Source of the DNA: Aurantimonas sp. Leaf443
GTDB lineage: Bacteria; Pseudomonadota; Alphaproteobacteria; Rhizobiales; Rhizobiaceae
Reading direction: 5' to 3'
DNA length: 64,000 bases
NCBI RefSeq assembly: GCF_001425575.1
Contig: NZ_LMRD01000001.1
Location: forward strand, 64,537 to 128,536
Part shown: one piece after another, positions 25,530-36,517 of the stretch
Layout of the letters: each line of letters starts with the position of its first letter
Position numbering within the stretch: position 1 is the first letter of the stretch
Translations under genes and position numbers: made by a program
The notes under the pieces: generated by a model
Seen by the model: the letters and a program-made list of their open reading frames with translations, nothing else
Told to the model about the DNA's origin: nothing
Databases searched by the model: none

Positions 25530-27116
25530 ATGGCCCCGAAGAAGCCCTCCCGCGTCAAGGCGCGCAAGCCGCGCGGCTTCGTCGACCGCGACGCGCAGGA
25601 CCTGCGCGCGCAAGGGAAGATGATGGACGTCATCCGCCGCGTCTACGAGACCTACGGGTTCGAGCCGGTGGAGACGCCGGTCTTCGAATATACCGACGCG
25701 CTCGGCAAGTTCCTGCCCGACAGTGACCGGCCCAACGAGGGCGTCTTCTCGCTGCAGGACGAGGACGAGGCGTGGATGAGCCTGCGCTACGACCTCACCG
25801 CGCCGCTCGCCCGCTATGTCGCGGAGAATTTCGAGGACCTGCCCAAGCCCTATCGCAGCTATCGCGCCGGCTATGTCTTCCGCAACGAGAAGCCGGGCCC
25901 GGGGCGCTTCCGCCAGTTCATGCAGTTCGACGCCGATATCGTCGGCGCGCCGAACGTCTCGGCCGATGCCGAGATGGCCATGATGATGGCCGACACGATG
26001 GAAGCGCTGGGCATAAAGCGCGGCGAGTACGTGATCCGCGTGAACAACCGCAAGGTGCTCGACGGCATGATGGAGGCGATCGGCCTCGGCGGCGAGGAGA
26101 ATGCCGGGCGGCGGCTGAGCGTGCTGCGGGCGATCGACAAGCTGGACAAGTTCGGCGTCGAGGGTGTGCGGCTGCTGCTGGGCGAGGGTCGGCGGGACGA
26201 GAGCGGGGATTTCACGCCGGGTGCGCGGCTCGACGAGCCCGGCATTCAGCGAATCCTGTCCTATTTAGCGGTCGGAAAGCTGCTTTCAGTCGATCCATCG
26301 CGCAGTGTTTTCACCGATCCTGACCTGCGCAAAGCCGATTTCGCACAAGATCAGAACCTACCGACACTTGTTGCAGCGCTTCGCCACTCCGTCGAAGGAT
26401 CCACAGGAGGGCAGCAAGGGGTCGAGGAGTTGGCTTCGATAGGCGAGATGATATCCGTTGCGGGATACAATGGTCGCATCCGCATCGACCCCTCCGTCGT
26501 CCGCGGCCTCGAATACTATACCGGCCCCGTCTTCGAGGCCGAACTCCTTTTCGACGTGCCCAACGAGAAGGGCCAGAAGGTGCAGTTCGGCTCGGTCGGC
26601 GGCGGCGGGCGCTATGATGGGCTCGTCTCGCGCTTCATGAGCCAGCCCGTGCCCGCGACGGGCTTTTCCATCGGCGTCTCCCGCCTGATGACGGCCCTGA
26701 AGAATCTCGGCCGGCTGGAGGACGAGGCGCCGTCCGGCCCCGTCGTCGTCACCGTCATGGATCGCGACCGCATGGCCGACTATCAGGCCATGGCGACCAA
26801 GCTGCGGACGGCTCTCAACAAGCCCGGCCAGCCCGTCGTCCCCGTCGAGGTCTTCCAGGGCAACCCGAAGCAATTCGGCAAGCAGCTCCAATATGCCGAC
26901 CGGCGCGGCGCGCCCGTCGTCGTCATCCAGGGCGGCGACGAGAAGGCGGCGGGCAAGGTGCAGGTGAAGGATCTGGCGCTCGGCAAGGAACTCTCCGCCG
27001 GCGTCGAGGACAATGCCGAATGGCGCGAGATGCGCGCCGGCCAGGAGCTCGTGGACGAGGCCGATCTTGTGTCCGCCGTCGAGGCGATCCTGTCGCGCAC
27101 GGCCGGACACACGTGA
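25530..27116 (+). CDS. hisS: Histidyl-tRNA synthetase
   Basis: 528 residues, somewhat longer than the roughly 500 usual in this order. Class II motifs are present: [67 protein letters not shown] and [14 protein letters not shown]; the anticodon-binding domain follows from about 420. The alphaproteobacterial type recognises tRNA-His without G-1, consistent with the tRNA at 4969. Codons about 240-315 (26245-26480) are strikingly AT-rich, using TTA, CTA, ATA, TCA and ACA, rare in the flanks, and include extra residues ([20 protein letters not shown]). This looks like an acquired or recombined segment. hisZ and hisG follow directly. Confidence 0.96.
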   Translation: MAPKKPSRVKARKPRGFVDRDAQDLRAQGKMMDVIRRVYETYGFEPVETPVFEYTDALGKFLPDSDRPNEGVFSLQDEDEAWMSLRYDLTAPLARYVAENFEDLPKPYRSYRAGYVFRNEKPGPGRFRQFMQFDADIVGAPNVSADAEMAMMMADTMEALGIKRGEYVIRVNNRKVLDGMMEAIGLGGEENAGRRLSVLRAIDKLDKFGVEGVRLLLGEGRRDESGDFTPGARLDEPGIQRILSYLAVGKLLSVDPSRSVFTDPDLRKADFAQDQNLPTLVAALRHSVEGSTGGQQGVEELASIGEMISVAGYNGRIRIDPSVVRGLEYYTGPVFEAELLFDVPNEKGQKVQFGSVGGGGRYDGLVSRFMSQPVPATGFSIGVSRLMTALKNLGRLEDEAPSGPVVVTVMDRDRMADYQAMATKLRTALNKPGQPVVPVEVFQGNPKQFGKQLQYADRRGAPVVVIQGGDEKAAGKVQVKDLALGKELSAGVEDNAEWREMRAGQELVDEADLVSAVEAILSRTAGHT

Positions 27117-27118
27117 GC

Positions 27119-28261
27119 ATGGCCGCCCGCCCCGCCTTGCGTCCCGACGGATCGACCGGCGCCGACCCGCTCGGCGCCTTCTTCGACGCGCGCGGCGCGG
27201 TGCGCGTGGAGACGCCCATCCTCCAGCCGGCCGACCCCTATCTCGACACGGCGGGCGAGGCCTTCCGGCGCCGCATCTTCCTCACGCGCGGCGAGGGCGG
27301 CGAGGCGCTGTGCCTGCGGCCCGACTTCACCATTCCCGTCTGCATCGCCCATATCGCGGCCGGCGCCGGCCTGCCGCGCCGCTACGCCTATGACGGCACG
27401 ATCTTCCGCCAGCGCGGCGACGGCGCCTCCGAGTTCCGGCAGGCCGGCATCGAGGATCTGGGCGATGCCGACCGCGCCGGGGCCGACGCGCGCGCGCTCG
27501 CCGCCGCCCTGGAGGCCATGGCGCTGCTCGGCCTCGACGGGGCGGGCCTGACGCTCGTCCTCGGCGATCAGGCGCTGTTCGAGGCCTTCCTGAAGGGCCT
27601 CGGCCTGCCCGCCGGCTGGCAGCGGCGTCTCGTGCGCACCTTCGGCCATGACGGGCTGCTCGAGCGGGCGCTGGGCGACCTGTCGCGCGGCGGCGACGCG
27701 GGGCTCGCCGGCATCGATCCGCACATCGCCGACCTTGCCCGGCAGGGCCGGCTGGAGGAGATCGCCGACGATCTCGACGCGCGCATGGAGGCGGCGGGCC
27801 TGCCCCCGCACCGCCGGCGCACCGGCGCCGAGATCGCCGCGCGCCTCGCCGAGAAGGTCGCCGACGCCGACACGCGGCTCGACGCGGGCGCGCTCGCCCA
27901 GCTGCGCGCCTTCCTGTCGATCGACTGCCCGCTCTCGCAGGCCGTGGCCGCGCTGAAGGCCTCGGCGAGCGGCGCCGGCGCGGGGCTCGGCACGGCGCTC
28001 GCCTTCTTCGAGGCGCGCAACGCGGCGCTGGAGCGCGCCGGGCTCGATCTGGCCGGGCTGCGCTACCGCGCCGCCTTCGGCCGCCCGATCGACTACTATA
28101 CCGGCCTCGTCTTCGAGATCGCGCAAGGGGGCGGCGAGCCGCTCGCCGCCGGCGGGCGCTACGACCGGCTCGTCTCCTATCTGGGCGCGCGCGAGCCGAT
28201 CCCGGCCGTCGGCTTCTCGGTCTGGATGGACCGCGCGGCGCTTGCGAAGGGAGCGGCCTGA
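27119..28261 (+). CDS. hisZ: ATP phosphoribosyltransferase regulatory subunit HisZ
   Basis: 380 residues, a HisRS-like catalytic-domain paralogue without the anticodon domain. HisZ binds short-form HisG and is required for ATP phosphoribosyltransferase activity and histidine feedback. HisRS-derived motifs are [35 protein letters not shown] and [16 protein letters not shown], with residues needed for aminoacylation changed. A GTG at 27113 overlapping the hisS stop (GTGA) is an alternative start. It overlaps hisG by one base (TGATG), so translation is coupled. Confidence 0.93.
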   Translation: MAARPALRPDGSTGADPLGAFFDARGAVRVETPILQPADPYLDTAGEAFRRRIFLTRGEGGEALCLRPDFTIPVCIAHIAAGAGLPRRYAYDGTIFRQRGDGASEFRQAGIEDLGDADRAGADARALAAALEAMALLGLDGAGLTLVLGDQALFEAFLKGLGLPAGWQRRLVRTFGHDGLLERALGDLSRGGDAGLAGIDPHIADLARQGRLEEIADDLDARMEAAGLPPHRRRTGAEIAARLAEKVADADTRLDAGALAQLRAFLSIDCPLSQAVAALKASASGAGAGLGTALAFFEARNAALERAGLDLAGLRYRAAFGRPIDYYTGLVFEIAQGGGEPLAAGGRYDRLVSYLGAREPIPAVGFSVWMDRAALAKGAA

Positions 28262-28959
28262 TGGGCGCGACGCTGGCCCTGCCCTCCAAGGGGCGGCTCA
28301 AGGAACAGTCGATCGCCGCGCTCGCGGGCGCCGGCATCACCGTGCATCCCGATGCCGACGCGCGCTCCTACCGCACGCGCGTGGAAGGCGCTGAAGGGCT
28401 GGAAGTGCTTCTCCTCTCGGCCTCCGAGATCGCGCGCGAACTGCGCGACGGGGCCATCGACTTCGGCGTGACCGGCGAGGATCTCCTGCGCGAATCCTGC
28501 CCGGTGATGGAGGAGAAGGTCGAGATCGTCGCCCGGCTCGGCTTCGGCCATGCCGACGTCATCGTCGCCGTGCCCGAGGCCTGGGTGGACGTGACGACGA
28601 TGGAGGATCTCGCCGACGTCGCCGCCGGCTTCCGCGCCCGCCACGGGCGCCGCCTGCGCATCGCCACCAAATACTGGCGGCTGACGCAGAACCACTTCAC
28701 CCGGCTCCACGGCATCCACTCCTACCGCATCGTGGAAAGCCTCGGCGCCACGGAGGGCGCGCCGGCGGCGGGCTCGGCCGACCTCATCGTCGACATCACC
28801 TCCACCGGCTCGACGCTGACGGCCAACCGCCTGCGCGTCCTCGACGACGGGCTGATCCTGTCGAGCGAGGCCTGCCTCGTCCGCTCGCTCGCCTCCGCGC
28901 GGCGCGGCGATGCCGTCGCCGAGGCGGTCATGGCGCGTTTCGCGAGATTGCCGGCCTGA
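28261..28959 (+). CDS. hisG: ATP phosphoribosyltransferase catalytic subunit, short form
   Basis: 232 residues, the short HisG lacking the C-terminal regulatory domain; it therefore needs HisZ, encoded just upstream. It joins ATP and PRPP to give phosphoribosyl-ATP, the committed step of histidine synthesis. Motifs are [11 protein letters not shown] near the start, [22 protein letters not shown] and the PRPP loop [18 protein letters not shown] hairpin follows its stop, closing the hisS-hisZ-hisG operon. Confidence 0.96.
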   Translation: MGATLALPSKGRLKEQSIAALAGAGITVHPDADARSYRTRVEGAEGLEVLLLSASEIARELRDGAIDFGVTGEDLLRESCPVMEEKVEIVARLGFGHADVIVAVPEAWVDVTTMEDLADVAAGFRARHGRRLRIATKYWRLTQNHFTRLHGIHSYRIVESLGATEGAPAAGSADLIVDITSTGSTLTANRLRVLDDGLILSSEACLVRSLASARRGDAVAEAVMARFARLPA

Positions 28960-28994
28960 ACGGCGGCGGAGCGGCGCGAGACGCCCGAACGCGA

Positions 28995-29022
28995 AACGCC
29001 GCCGCCTTGCGGCGACGGCGTT
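28995..29022 (+). terminator. Terminator of hisS-hisZ-hisG
   Basis: AACGCCGCCGCC pairs with GGCGACGGCGTT (11 of 12) around TTGC, 36 bp after hisG; four T follow about ten bases later. It lies between the convergent hisG and DoxX genes. Confidence 0.5.
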
Positions 29023-29071
29023 GCAGGGTCTGGCTTTTGCGCCCGCACCCGGACGGTGCGGCGCCCCTCCG

Positions 29072-29467
29072 TCAGAGGCGCGAGCTGCTCCGGGCGCCGG
29101 AGGAGCGCGCGTCCACCGAATAGGCGCCGGGGCCGGCCGCGGCGAGCACGAGATAGCCGCCGGCAAGGCCGACATTCTTCAGAAGCGTGGTCATCTGGTC
29201 GGGCGCCATATGCGCGATGACGCCGGTCGCGATGCAGAAGGCGGCGAGCGCGTAGCCGGCGATCGTCGTCTTGAAGCCGACGAGGACGGCAAGGCCGCCG
29301 GCGAGCTCGAACAGGCCGACGAGATAGGCCATGGCGAGCGGGGCGGGGAAGCCCAGCACGCCGAGATAGCCGGCGAAGCCCTCCGCGCCGGTGAGCTTTC
29401 CGAAGCCGCCGACGAGGAAGATGATGGAGAGAAGGATGCGGCCGACGAGGAGGACGGTCGAGTTCAC
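29072..29467 (-). CDS. DoxX family membrane protein
   Basis: 131 residues with four predicted transmembrane helices (about 5-25, 45-65, 67-87 and 100-118). The pattern GRILLSIIFLVGGFGKL, then GFPAPLAMAYLVGLFELAGG, is characteristic of DoxX/YphA-like proteins. The C-terminal tail is short and Ser/Arg-rich. The start is GTG with GGAG eight bases upstream. The promoter region holds a perfect CCAATC-N4-GATTGG repeat. DoxX proteins have been linked to thiosulfate:quinone oxidation or redox stress; no sulfur genes are here, so the role is open. Confidence 0.88.
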   Translation of the reverse strand: MNSTVLLVGRILLSIIFLVGGFGKLTGAEGFAGYLGVLGFPAPLAMAYLVGLFELAGGLAVLVGFKTTIAGYALAAFCIATGVIAHMAPDQMTTLLKNVGLAGGYLVLAAAGPGAYSVDARSSGARSSSRL

Positions 29468-29597
29468 GGCAAGGCTCCGGGGATCGAGGAGGAGGGCGGG
29501 GCCGGTCTGGCCCCTTGCGGTCCTGACGCTCTTGAACCCCAGCGCGGGCCGGGCGACCAGCCGCCTCGGCCGCAACTCTATGTTCACTTTCTCGCGC

Positions 29598-29633
29598 CCA
29601 ATCCCCCGATTGGTCGGATTTCTCTTTCCAATC
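29598..29633. promoter_or_regulatory. Candidate operator upstream of DoxX
   Basis: A perfect inverted repeat CCAATC-CCCC-GATTGG (29598-29613) and a third CCAATC exactly 30 bp on (29628-29633) lie about 130 bp upstream of the DoxX GTG, in an AT-rich patch. Phasing of three helical turns suggests cooperative binding. The regulator is unknown. Confidence 0.4.
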
Positions 29634-29670
29634 AGGGGCGTGCGCGAGCGTCGGTGCGGCAGTCCGGGGA

Positions 29671-31059
29671 TCAGCCCGGACGCGTCATCGCGGCGGGATC
29701 CACGATACGGTCGTAATCCGCCTCGCTGACGAGGCCCGTGGCGAGCGCCTCTTCCTTCAGTGTGGTGCCGTTCTTGTGCGCGGTCTTGGCGATCTTGGCG
29801 GCATTGTCGTAGCCGATCGTCGGCGCGAGCGCGGTGACGAGCATCAGCGAGCGGTTCAGCGCGGCCTTGATATTGTCCTCGCGGGCCTCGATGCCGGTCA
29901 CGCAATTGTCGGTGAAGGAGACGGAAGCGTCGGCGAGGAGGCGCACCGACTGCAGGAAGTTGTAGGCCATCACCGGGTTGAAGACGTTCAGCTCGAAATG
30001 GCCCTGGCTGCCGGCGAAGGTGAGCGCGGCGTGGTTGCCGAAGACCTGCACGCAGACCTGCGTCAGCGCCTCGCACTGCGTCGGGTTCACCTTGCCCGGC
30101 ATGATCGAGGAGCCCGGCTCGTTCTCCGGCAGCTGCAGCTCTCCGAGGCCCGAGCGCGGGCCCGAGCCGAGGAAGCGGATGTCGTTGGCGATCTTGAACA
30201 GCGAGGCGGCGACGGTGTTGATGGCGCCGTGGCTGAACACCATCGCGTCGTGGGCGGCCAGCGCCTCGAACTTGTTGGGGGCGGAGGTGAAGGGCAGGCC
30301 GGTGATCTCGGCGATGCGGCTCGCCACGCCTTCGGCGAAGCCGATGGGCGCGTTCAGGCCGGTGCCGACCGCCGTGCCGCCCTGCGCGAGCTGCATCAGC
30401 GCCGGCAGGGTCATCTCGATGCGGGCGATGCCGTTCTCGACCTGCTTGGCATAGCCGGAGAATTCCTGGCCGAGGGTGAGGGGCGTGGCGTCCTGCGTGT
30501 GCGTGCGGCCGATCTTGATGATCGGCTCGAAGGCTTTCGCCTTCTCGTCCAGCGCGGCATGCAGGTGCTTGAGCGCCGGCACGAGCCGGTGCACCAGCTC
30601 CTCGGCGCAGGCGATGTGCATGGCCGTCGGATAGGTGTCGTTCGACGACTGGCTCATGTTGACGTGGTCGTTCGGGTGGACGGGCGTCTTGGAGCCCATC
30701 TCGCCGCCCATCATCTCGATCGCCCGGTTCGAGATCACCTCGTTGGCGTTCATGTTGGACTGCGTGCCCGAGCCCGTCTGCCAGACGACGAGCGGGAAGT
30801 GCTCGTTCAGCTTGCCGTCGATCACCTCCTGCGCGGCCGAGACGATCGCCTCGGCGAGCTTGGCGTCCAGCCGGTCGAGCGAGCGGTTGGTCTCGGCGGC
30901 GGCGCGCTTTACGATGCCGAGCGCGCGCACGATGGGCAGGGGCTGCTTCTCCCAGCCGATCTTGAAGTTGCCGAGCGAGCGCTGCGCCTGGGCGCCCCAG
31001 TACCTGTCGGATTCCACCTCGATCGGGCCGAACGTGTCGGTCTCGCGCCGTGTGCTCAT
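29671..31059 (-). CDS. fumC: Fumarate hydratase class II
   Basis: 462 residues, standard length for this iron-independent tetrameric fumarase of the citric acid cycle. The family signature [13 protein letters not shown] is intact, as are [33 protein letters not shown] and [15 protein letters not shown]. It stands alone between DoxX (same strand, about 200 bp apart) and panB. AAGGGG about ten bases before the ATG supports the start. Confidence 0.97.
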   Translation of the reverse strand: MSTRRETDTFGPIEVESDRYWGAQAQRSLGNFKIGWEKQPLPIVRALGIVKRAAAETNRSLDRLDAKLAEAIVSAAQEVIDGKLNEHFPLVVWQTGSGTQSNMNANEVISNRAIEMMGGEMGSKTPVHPNDHVNMSQSSNDTYPTAMHIACAEELVHRLVPALKHLHAALDEKAKAFEPIIKIGRTHTQDATPLTLGQEFSGYAKQVENGIARIEMTLPALMQLAQGGTAVGTGLNAPIGFAEGVASRIAEITGLPFTSAPNKFEALAAHDAMVFSHGAINTVAASLFKIANDIRFLGSGPRSGLGELQLPENEPGSSIMPGKVNPTQCEALTQVCVQVFGNHAALTFAGSQGHFELNVFNPVMAYNFLQSVRLLADASVSFTDNCVTGIEAREDNIKAALNRSLMLVTALAPTIGYDNAAKIAKTAHKNGTTLKEEALATGLVSEADYDRIVDPAAMTRPG

Positions 31060-31176
31060 CTTTCGCGTGCCCCTTCGTCTTCGCCAGGCGTCTGGCCTCG
31101 CCGCACCCTTAAGCGCGCGGGCGCCGGACCGGAAGGGGCGGCGTGGGGCTAAAATCGGTTGAAGCCGGCCGGGCGC

Positions 31177-31995
31177 TCAGGGCTTGCGGCGGTAGACGTG
31201 CTCGGGGCCGGGAAACGCGCGCGAGCGCACCGCGCCGGCATAGTCGGCGACCGCCCGATCCGCGGCCTCGCCGAGAGCGCCGAACTTCCGCACGAAGCGC
31301 GGGACGCGTTCGTTGAAGCCGAGCATGTCCTCCAGGACGAGGATCTGGCCGTCGCAGGCGCTGGAGGCGCCGATGCCGATCGTCGGCACCTTGCACCGCG
31401 CGGTGATGGCGACCGCCAGCGGCTCGACGACGCCTTCGAGCACCACCGCGAAGGCTCCCGCCTCCTCCACCGCCGCCGCGTCCGCCGCGATGGACGAGAA
31501 TGCCGCCTCGTCGTGGCCCTGGCTGCGGAAGCCGCCGAGCGCCATCACCGCCTGCGGCGTCAGGCCGACATGGGCCATCACCGGAATGCCGCGCGCGGCG
31601 AGGAAGGCGATCGTCGGCGCCATCCTGCGCCCGCCCTCGAGCTTCACGGCCGAGCAGCCCGTCTCGGCCATCACCCGCGCGGCGCTGGCGAAGGCGGTCT
31701 GCGGCGAGGCCTCGTAGGAGCCGAAGGGCAGGTCCACCGTCACCAGCGCGCGGCTCGAGCCGCGCACCGCGCTCGCCCCGTGCAGGATCATCATCTCCAG
31801 CGTCGCGCCGAGCGTCGTCTCCAGCCCGTGCTCGACCATCGCCACGCTGTCGCCGACGAGGATGATGTCGGCATGGGGATCGACGAGCCGGGCGGTGAGG
31901 GCGCTGTAGGCGGTGAGCGCGACGAGCGGCGCGCCGCCCTTGGCGGCGGCGATCTCCGGCGCCGTGCGGCGCTTCAGGCAGATTTCGGCGCTCAT
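31177..31995 (-). CDS. panB: 3-methyl-2-oxobutanoate hydroxymethyltransferase
   Basis: 272 residues. PanB transfers a hydroxymethyl group from 5,10-methylene-THF to 2-oxoisovalerate to make ketopantoate. Metal and substrate motifs include [13 protein letters not shown] (Mg ligand Asp), [18 protein letters not shown] and [11 protein letters not shown], with the catalytic Glu in VLEGV. Its ATG overlaps the panC stop (ATGA), so the pair is translationally coupled with panC first. No panD or panE is in the window. Confidence 0.96.
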   Translation of the reverse strand: MSAEICLKRRTAPEIAAAKGGAPLVALTAYSALTARLVDPHADIILVGDSVAMVEHGLETTLGATLEMMILHGASAVRGSSRALVTVDLPFGSYEASPQTAFASAARVMAETGCSAVKLEGGRRMAPTIAFLAARGIPVMAHVGLTPQAVMALGGFRSQGHDEAAFSSIAADAAAVEEAGAFAVVLEGVVEPLAVAITARCKVPTIGIGASSACDGQILVLEDMLGFNERVPRFVRKFGALGEAADRAVADYAGAVRSRAFPGPEHVYRRKP

Positions 31996-32858
31996 GCCGG
32001 GCTCTCCACGGGCGCGGCGATCTCGCGCTGGTCGATGAGGAGGACGGCGCCGAAATGGGCCGTCACCAGGATCACGGCCGGCCGCTTGCCGAGCGTCTCG
32101 ACGGGTGCAAGGCTCGCCGCGTCGCAGATGTCGAGGGACTGCAGACGGCAGCGCGGCTCGCGGGCGAGATGGGCCTTCATCGCCTGCACCAGCCGCCCGG
32201 CGTCGCGCTCGCCGGCGGCGACGCGCGCCTGCGCGAGCGCCAGCGCCTGCGGGATCGCGACCGCCGCGGCCCGGTCCTGCGGCGTCAGCTTCGCGTTGCG
32301 CGAGGAGGCGGCCAGCCCGTCGGCCTCGCGCACCGTCGGAACGCTGACGATCTCCACGTCGAAGGAGAGGTCGGCGACCATGCGCCGGACGATGGCAAGC
32401 TGCTGGAAATCCTTCTCGCCGAAGAAGGCGCGGTCCGGCTGGACGATGTTGAGGAGCTTGGCGACGACGGTCGCCACACCCCGGAAATGCCCCGGCCGGT
32501 GGCGGCCGATGAGGATGTCCGACAAGGAGGCGACCTCGACATGGGTCTCGATCGGGGTCTGATACATGGCCGACACGTCCGGCGCGAAGACCGCGTCGAC
32601 GCCGTGGGCGCGGCAGAGGTCGAGATCGGCGGGCAGGTCGCGGGGATAGGTCGCCAGATCCTCGTTCGGTCCGAACTGCGTGGGGTTCACGAAGATCGAG
32701 ACGACCACGCGGTCGCAAGCCGCGCGCGCGCGGTCGACGAGCGCCATGTGGCCGGCATGCAGATATCCCATCGTCGGCACGAGGCCGATGCTGCGCCCCG
32801 CGCGCCGCTCCGGCGACAGCGCCGCCCGCAGTTCCGCGATGCTCTCGAAGACGTCCAA
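31992..32858 (-). CDS. panC: Pantothenate synthetase
   Basis: 288 residues from a TTG start. PanC condenses pantoate with beta-alanine using ATP. The HxGH nucleotide motif lies in [13 protein letters not shown], and other motifs are [37 protein letters not shown] and the KMS-like SSRNAKLT. The TTG at 32858 has GGGAGG seven bases upstream and gives the usual N-terminus; another TTG at 32873 lacks such a site. The weak start codon may hold down expression of the panC-panB operon. Confidence 0.95.
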   Translation of the reverse strand: MDVFESIAELRAALSPERRAGRSIGLVPTMGYLHAGHMALVDRARAACDRVVVSIFVNPTQFGPNEDLATYPRDLPADLDLCRAHGVDAVFAPDVSAMYQTPIETHVEVASLSDILIGRHRPGHFRGVATVVAKLLNIVQPDRAFFGEKDFQQLAIVRRMVADLSFDVEIVSVPTVREADGLAASSRNAKLTPQDRAAAVAIPQALALAQARVAAGERDAGRLVQAMKAHLAREPRCRLQSLDICDAASLAPVETLGKRPAVILVTAHFGAVLLIDQREIAAPVESPA

Positions 32859-32983
32859 GGTCCTGCCTCCCAAGCGGGGGCCCGCGCGGGCGCCCGTCCG
32901 GGCACGGCTGATAGCATCGCTGAGCCCCCTGCGTCAGGCCCCCCGCGCTCATCCGGCGAGACGGCGCCCTCCCGCCGGAAGGC

Positions 32984-33019
32984 GAACGGGGCGGGCCGGC
33001 AGAGCGGCCCGCCCCGTTC
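32984..33019. terminator. Strong hairpin between cytochrome c and panC
   Basis: A perfect 15-bp stem, GAACGGGGCGGGCCG with its complement, around GCAGAG lies in the 318-bp gap between the cytochrome gene stop and panC. It probably ends the molybdenum-enzyme operon, about 160 bp after its last stop. T tracts are weak on both strands. The rest of the gap (33020-33176) shows no gene. Confidence 0.5.
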
Positions 33020-33176
33020 GAAGGGCGGTCATCGGCAGGGGAGGGTCCAATACCGCGGCGCGTTTGAAATGGCCCCGCTTGGCCGTTTCCGCGCGGCGGC
33101 GGCCCGCGCGGAGATCGGGCGTCTTCCAGCACCGCATGGAATGACCCCGAAGGGTCAGTTCATGGGCGGGCCGGCC

Positions 33177-33884
33177 TCACTCGCCGGGGCAATGGGCGCC
33201 GGTGGCGGCCCAGGCCTTGTAGAGCTCGCCGAACTCGGCCTGCGTGCCCGGTGCCGGCTCGCGGCCCTTGCCGGGAGTCCAGCCCCAGCCCACGAGGTCG
33301 TCGGCGGCCATGTGCTCCACGAGCGCGGCGAGGTCCTTCCCGCCGTTGCGGTTCACGTCCTTGATCTGCACGCAGATCTCGGCGAGCGTCTTGCCTTCCC
33401 AGGCCATCTCGATGGGCGCGAGATGCCAGTTCGGATTGCCGGGGACGGACTGCAGCCCCTCCGCCTGCGCCACGACCTCGACATTGGCCGGGCCGTGGCA
33501 GGTGTTGCACTGCATGCCCGGCGCGCCGAAATTGGCCTCGCCCCGCACCACGGGCGGCTGATGCGGCTTCATGTCCATGTTCTGCAGCGGCGCGTTGCCG
33601 GCCGGATGGCAGTTCACGCAGCGCGGATGCAGGAGCACCTTGCCGGTCTCCTCGAAGATCGCGATGGAACGCGCCTTCTCGTCGGCGATGCCGTCGAAGG
33701 CGGAGACGGGCTGGAGCTGGGCCGGCGCGGGCGCGGCGGGCTGCGCCACGGGGGTCGAGGGCGCGGGGGCCTCGGGCGCCTTGTCCTGGGCGGTCGCGGG
33801 TGCGCCGAGGAACAGGAGGGCGAGCGCGGCGGCGAGCGCCGCGCGGGCGGGGCGGTGCCGCGTGGGGAGGGTTCTCGAAGTCAC
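33177..33884 (-). CDS. Periplasmic c-type cytochrome
   Basis: 235 residues. A signal peptide ([19 protein letters not shown]) is followed by a Pro/Ala-rich linker, then two CxxCH haem sites: CVNCHP (near 90) and CNTCHG (near 127). The sequence fits an Isc/IorB-linked cytochrome that accepts electrons from a periplasmic molybdenum hydroxylase. It starts with GTG 15 bp after the Mo-subunit gene, as the last of three genes (2Fe-2S subunit, Mo subunit, cytochrome). Met axial ligands are plausible (NMDMKP) but not assigned. Confidence 0.88.
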   Translation of the reverse strand: MTSRTLPTRHRPARAALAAALALLFLGAPATAQDKAPEAPAPSTPVAQPAAPAPAQLQPVSAFDGIADEKARSIAIFEETGKVLLHPRCVNCHPAGNAPLQNMDMKPHQPPVVRGEANFGAPGMQCNTCHGPANVEVVAQAEGLQSVPGNPNWHLAPIEMAWEGKTLAEICVQIKDVNRNGGKDLAALVEHMAADDLVGWGWTPGKGREPAPGTQAEFGELYKAWAATGAHCPGE

Positions 33885-33898
33885 TGGTCTGTCCCGTT

Positions 33899-36055
33899 TC
33901 AGGCCGTCAGGGCGCCGACGATCGGCAGGCGTCGCACCGGTGCTCCGGAGAGCCGGCGCCAGGCATTGGCGACCGCCGGGCCGACGGGCGGAACGCCCGG
34001 CTCGCCGACGCCGGTCGGCGCTTCCGTGGACTTGACGATCGCCACCTCCACCTGCGGCATCTCGTTGATGCGCAGCGAGCGGTAGTCGTGGAAGTTCGAC
34101 TGCACGACCTTGCCGCCCTCGCCGAGATCGATCGCGTCGAAGAGCACGGCGCCGAGCCCGTAGCCGATGCCGCCCTCCATCTGCGCCCGGATGACGTTCG
34201 GGTTCACCGCGACGCCGCAGTCCACCGCGCACCAGACCTTGTGGACGCGCGGGGCGCCCGCCTCGTTGATCGAGACCTCGGCGATCTCGGCGACATAGGT
34301 GCCGAAGCTCTTGTGCACGGCGACGCCGCGCTGGCGGCCTTCGGGCAGAGGCTCGCCCCATTTGGCAAGCTCGGCCACCGCCTTCAGGACGCCGACATGG
34401 CGCGGGCTCTCCTGGAGGAGCGCGAGGCGCCCCTCGACCGGATCCTTGCCGGCCTTCTCCAGGAGTTCGTCGAGGAAGGTCTCCACCGCGAAGGCCGTGT
34501 GCGTGTGGCCGACCGAGCGCCACCACAGGATCGGCACCGGAAGCTTGGTCTGGTGCGCCTGGACGCGCAGGTTCGGCAGCGCGTAGGGCAGGTCCGAGAC
34601 GCCCTCGACCACGGTGTCGTCGAGCTCCTCCTTGCCCATAATCGACTGACCGGCGATCCGGTGGTCCCAGGCCGCGATCTGGCCGTCGGCCCCGAGCGCG
34701 CCCTTGATCGAATGCACGTAGATCGGCCGGTAGTAGCCGCCACGCACGTCGTCCTCGCGCGTCCACAGGTGCTTGACGGGCCGCGTCATGCCCGAGGCTT
34801 TGAACACCTCGGCGGCCTCGCGCATGTAGGGCGAGCCGAACTGCGCGCGGCGCCCGAAGGAGCCGCCGGCGAGCTGCGTGGAGACGCGCACCTTCGCGGG
34901 ATCGACGCCGCAGACCTCGGCGATGGCCGCCTTGTCCTGGCCGGGGAACTGCGAGCCGTTGTAGCAGTCGATCGAGCCGTCCTCGGCGCGCACGAGCACC
35001 GCGTCGAGCGGCTCCATCGGCGCGTGGGCGAGGAAGGGGAAGACCATCTCCGATTCGAGGCGCGTGATGCCCTCGGCCGAGAAGGCCCCGTCCACGTCGC
35101 CGCGATTGGCCGCCTCGATCCCGTTGCGGTCGAAGAGGGCGCGGTAGTCCTGGTAGATCTGGTCGCTCGAGCGCTTCTCGGCCGCGTCGAGATTCCAGTC
35201 GATGACGAGAGCCGCGCGGCCCTTGAGCGCCGCGAAGGTGGTCTCGGCGTAGACCGCCACGCCCTGCGGCACCTGCTTCACGTCGACGACGCCCGGCACC
35301 TGACGCGCGGCGCTGTCGTCGAAGCTCGCCACCCGCGCGCCGAAATGGGCGGGATGGGCGACCATGGCCACCAGCATGTTCGGCGCGGTGACGTCGATGG
35401 TGAAGACGGCCGTGCCGTTCGTCTTGGCCGGCGTGTCGAGCTTGGGCCGGTCGGTGCCGATGAGGACGAAATCCTTCGGGTCCTTCAGCGGCGGGTTCTC
35501 GGGCGCCGGCATCGCGGCGGCCTTCTCGGCGAAGGCGCCGAAGCCGCTTTCGCGCGAGGAGGCGGCATGGGCGATGCGCCCCTTCGCCACGGCGATCTCT
35601 CCGGCCGGGACGCCCCATTCGGCCGCGGCCGCGGCGACCAGCATGGCGCGCGCCGTCGCGCCCGCCTTGCGCATCTGCTCGTAGGAATTGGCGATGGCCG
35701 TCGAGCCGCCCGTGCCCTGCAGTCCGAAGGCGAGATTCTTGTAGACGGCGTCGTCGGCGGGCGCGTGCGCGGCGCGCATCTGGCTCCAGTCGGCGTCCAT
35801 CTCCTCGGCGACGAGCGTGGCAAGGCCCGTGAACGGGCCCTGGCCGAACTCGATATGCTTGGAGAGGATGGTCACCGTGTCGTCGGGCGCCACGTGAACG
35901 AAGGCGTTCAGCGCGCGGGCCTCGGGCGGCCCGCCGGCCTGCGTGCCCTTGGAAATGGCTGCGGCGAAGGCGCGGGGGCTGAGCGCCACGCCGATGACGA
36001 GACCGGCGCCGCCCAAGAAGGCACGGCGCGTGGACCGGATGTCGTGGATGCCCAT
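33899..36055 (-). CDS. Molybdopterin-binding subunit, isoquinoline 1-oxidoreductase beta-like
   Basis: 718 residues, xanthine-oxidase family. A twin-arginine signal ([17 protein letters not shown]) marks export of the folded enzyme. Motifs include [65 protein letters not shown] and the catalytic-Glu motif [13 protein letters not shown] near the C-terminus. Such enzymes hydroxylate N-heterocycles or oxidise aldehydes. With the small 2Fe-2S subunit (3 bp upstream) and a cytochrome c it forms a periplasmic, FAD-free enzyme; no FAD subunit is encoded. The substrate cannot be inferred. Confidence 0.92.
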   Translation of the reverse strand: MGIHDIRSTRRAFLGGAGLVIGVALSPRAFAAAISKGTQAGGPPEARALNAFVHVAPDDTVTILSKHIEFGQGPFTGLATLVAEEMDADWSQMRAAHAPADDAVYKNLAFGLQGTGGSTAIANSYEQMRKAGATARAMLVAAAAAEWGVPAGEIAVAKGRIAHAASSRESGFGAFAEKAAAMPAPENPPLKDPKDFVLIGTDRPKLDTPAKTNGTAVFTIDVTAPNMLVAMVAHPAHFGARVASFDDSAARQVPGVVDVKQVPQGVAVYAETTFAALKGRAALVIDWNLDAAEKRSSDQIYQDYRALFDRNGIEAANRGDVDGAFSAEGITRLESEMVFPFLAHAPMEPLDAVLVRAEDGSIDCYNGSQFPGQDKAAIAEVCGVDPAKVRVSTQLAGGSFGRRAQFGSPYMREAAEVFKASGMTRPVKHLWTREDDVRGGYYRPIYVHSIKGALGADGQIAAWDHRIAGQSIMGKEELDDTVVEGVSDLPYALPNLRVQAHQTKLPVPILWWRSVGHTHTAFAVETFLDELLEKAGKDPVEGRLALLQESPRHVGVLKAVAELAKWGEPLPEGRQRGVAVHKSFGTYVAEIAEVSINEAGAPRVHKVWCAVDCGVAVNPNVIRAQMEGGIGYGLGAVLFDAIDLGEGGKVVQSNFHDYRSLRINEMPQVEVAIVKSTEAPTGVGEPGVPPVGPAVANAWRRLSGAPVRRLPIVGALTA

Positions 36056-36058
36056 CGG

Positions 36059-36517
36059 TCAGCCCTCCAGCGTCTTGGCGGCGTCGTGGATCGCCTGCCG
36101 GATGCGTTGATAGGTGGCGCAGCGGCAGATGTTGCCGGCCATGGCGCCGTCGATGTCGCCGTCCGACGGGGCGGGGATCGTCTGCAGGAGCGAGACCGCC
36201 GACATGACCTGGCCGGACTGGCAGTAGCCGCATTGCGGCACGTCGATCGCCGTCCAGGCCGCCTGGACGGCCTTGGCCTCGGGACCGTCGAGCCCCTCGA
36301 TCGTGACGACCTCGGAGCCTTCGATCGAGGAGATGGGGGTGACGCAGGAGCGGCGCGTCGTGCCGTCGAGATGCACCGTGCAGGCGCCGCACTGGGCGAT
36401 GCCGCAGCCGTATTTCGTGCCCGTCAGGCCTTCGCTTTCGCGGATCACCCAGAGAAGCGGCGTGTCGGGATCGCCGTCGAAGGTCTTTTCGACGCCGTTG
36501 AGAATGTAGCGGACCAA
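36059..36517 (-). CDS. 2Fe-2S subunit, isoquinoline 1-oxidoreductase alpha-like
   Basis: 152 residues. An N-terminal plant-type ferredoxin domain holds C-x4-C-x2-C...C ([15 protein letters not shown]). A C-terminal helical domain carries the second cluster ([23 protein letters not shown]). It transfers electrons from the Mo site to the cytochrome. The start is a TTG with AAGGAG seven bases upstream; no ATG fits the family N-terminus MVRYILNG. It has no signal peptide and is presumably exported together with the twin-arginine Mo subunit. Confidence 0.93.
   Translation of the reverse strand: MVRYILNGVEKTFDGDPDTPLLWVIRESEGLTGTKYGCGIAQCGACTVHLDGTTRRSCVTPISSIEGSEVVTIEGLDGPEAKAVQAAWTAIDVPQCGYCQSGQVMSAVSLLQTIPAPSDGDIDGAMAGNICRCATYQRIRQAIHDAAKTLEG

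Noticed and set aside
27020-27118. N-terminal extension of hisZ into hisS
   Set aside because: Reads hisS in another frame; HisZ likeness begins after 27119.
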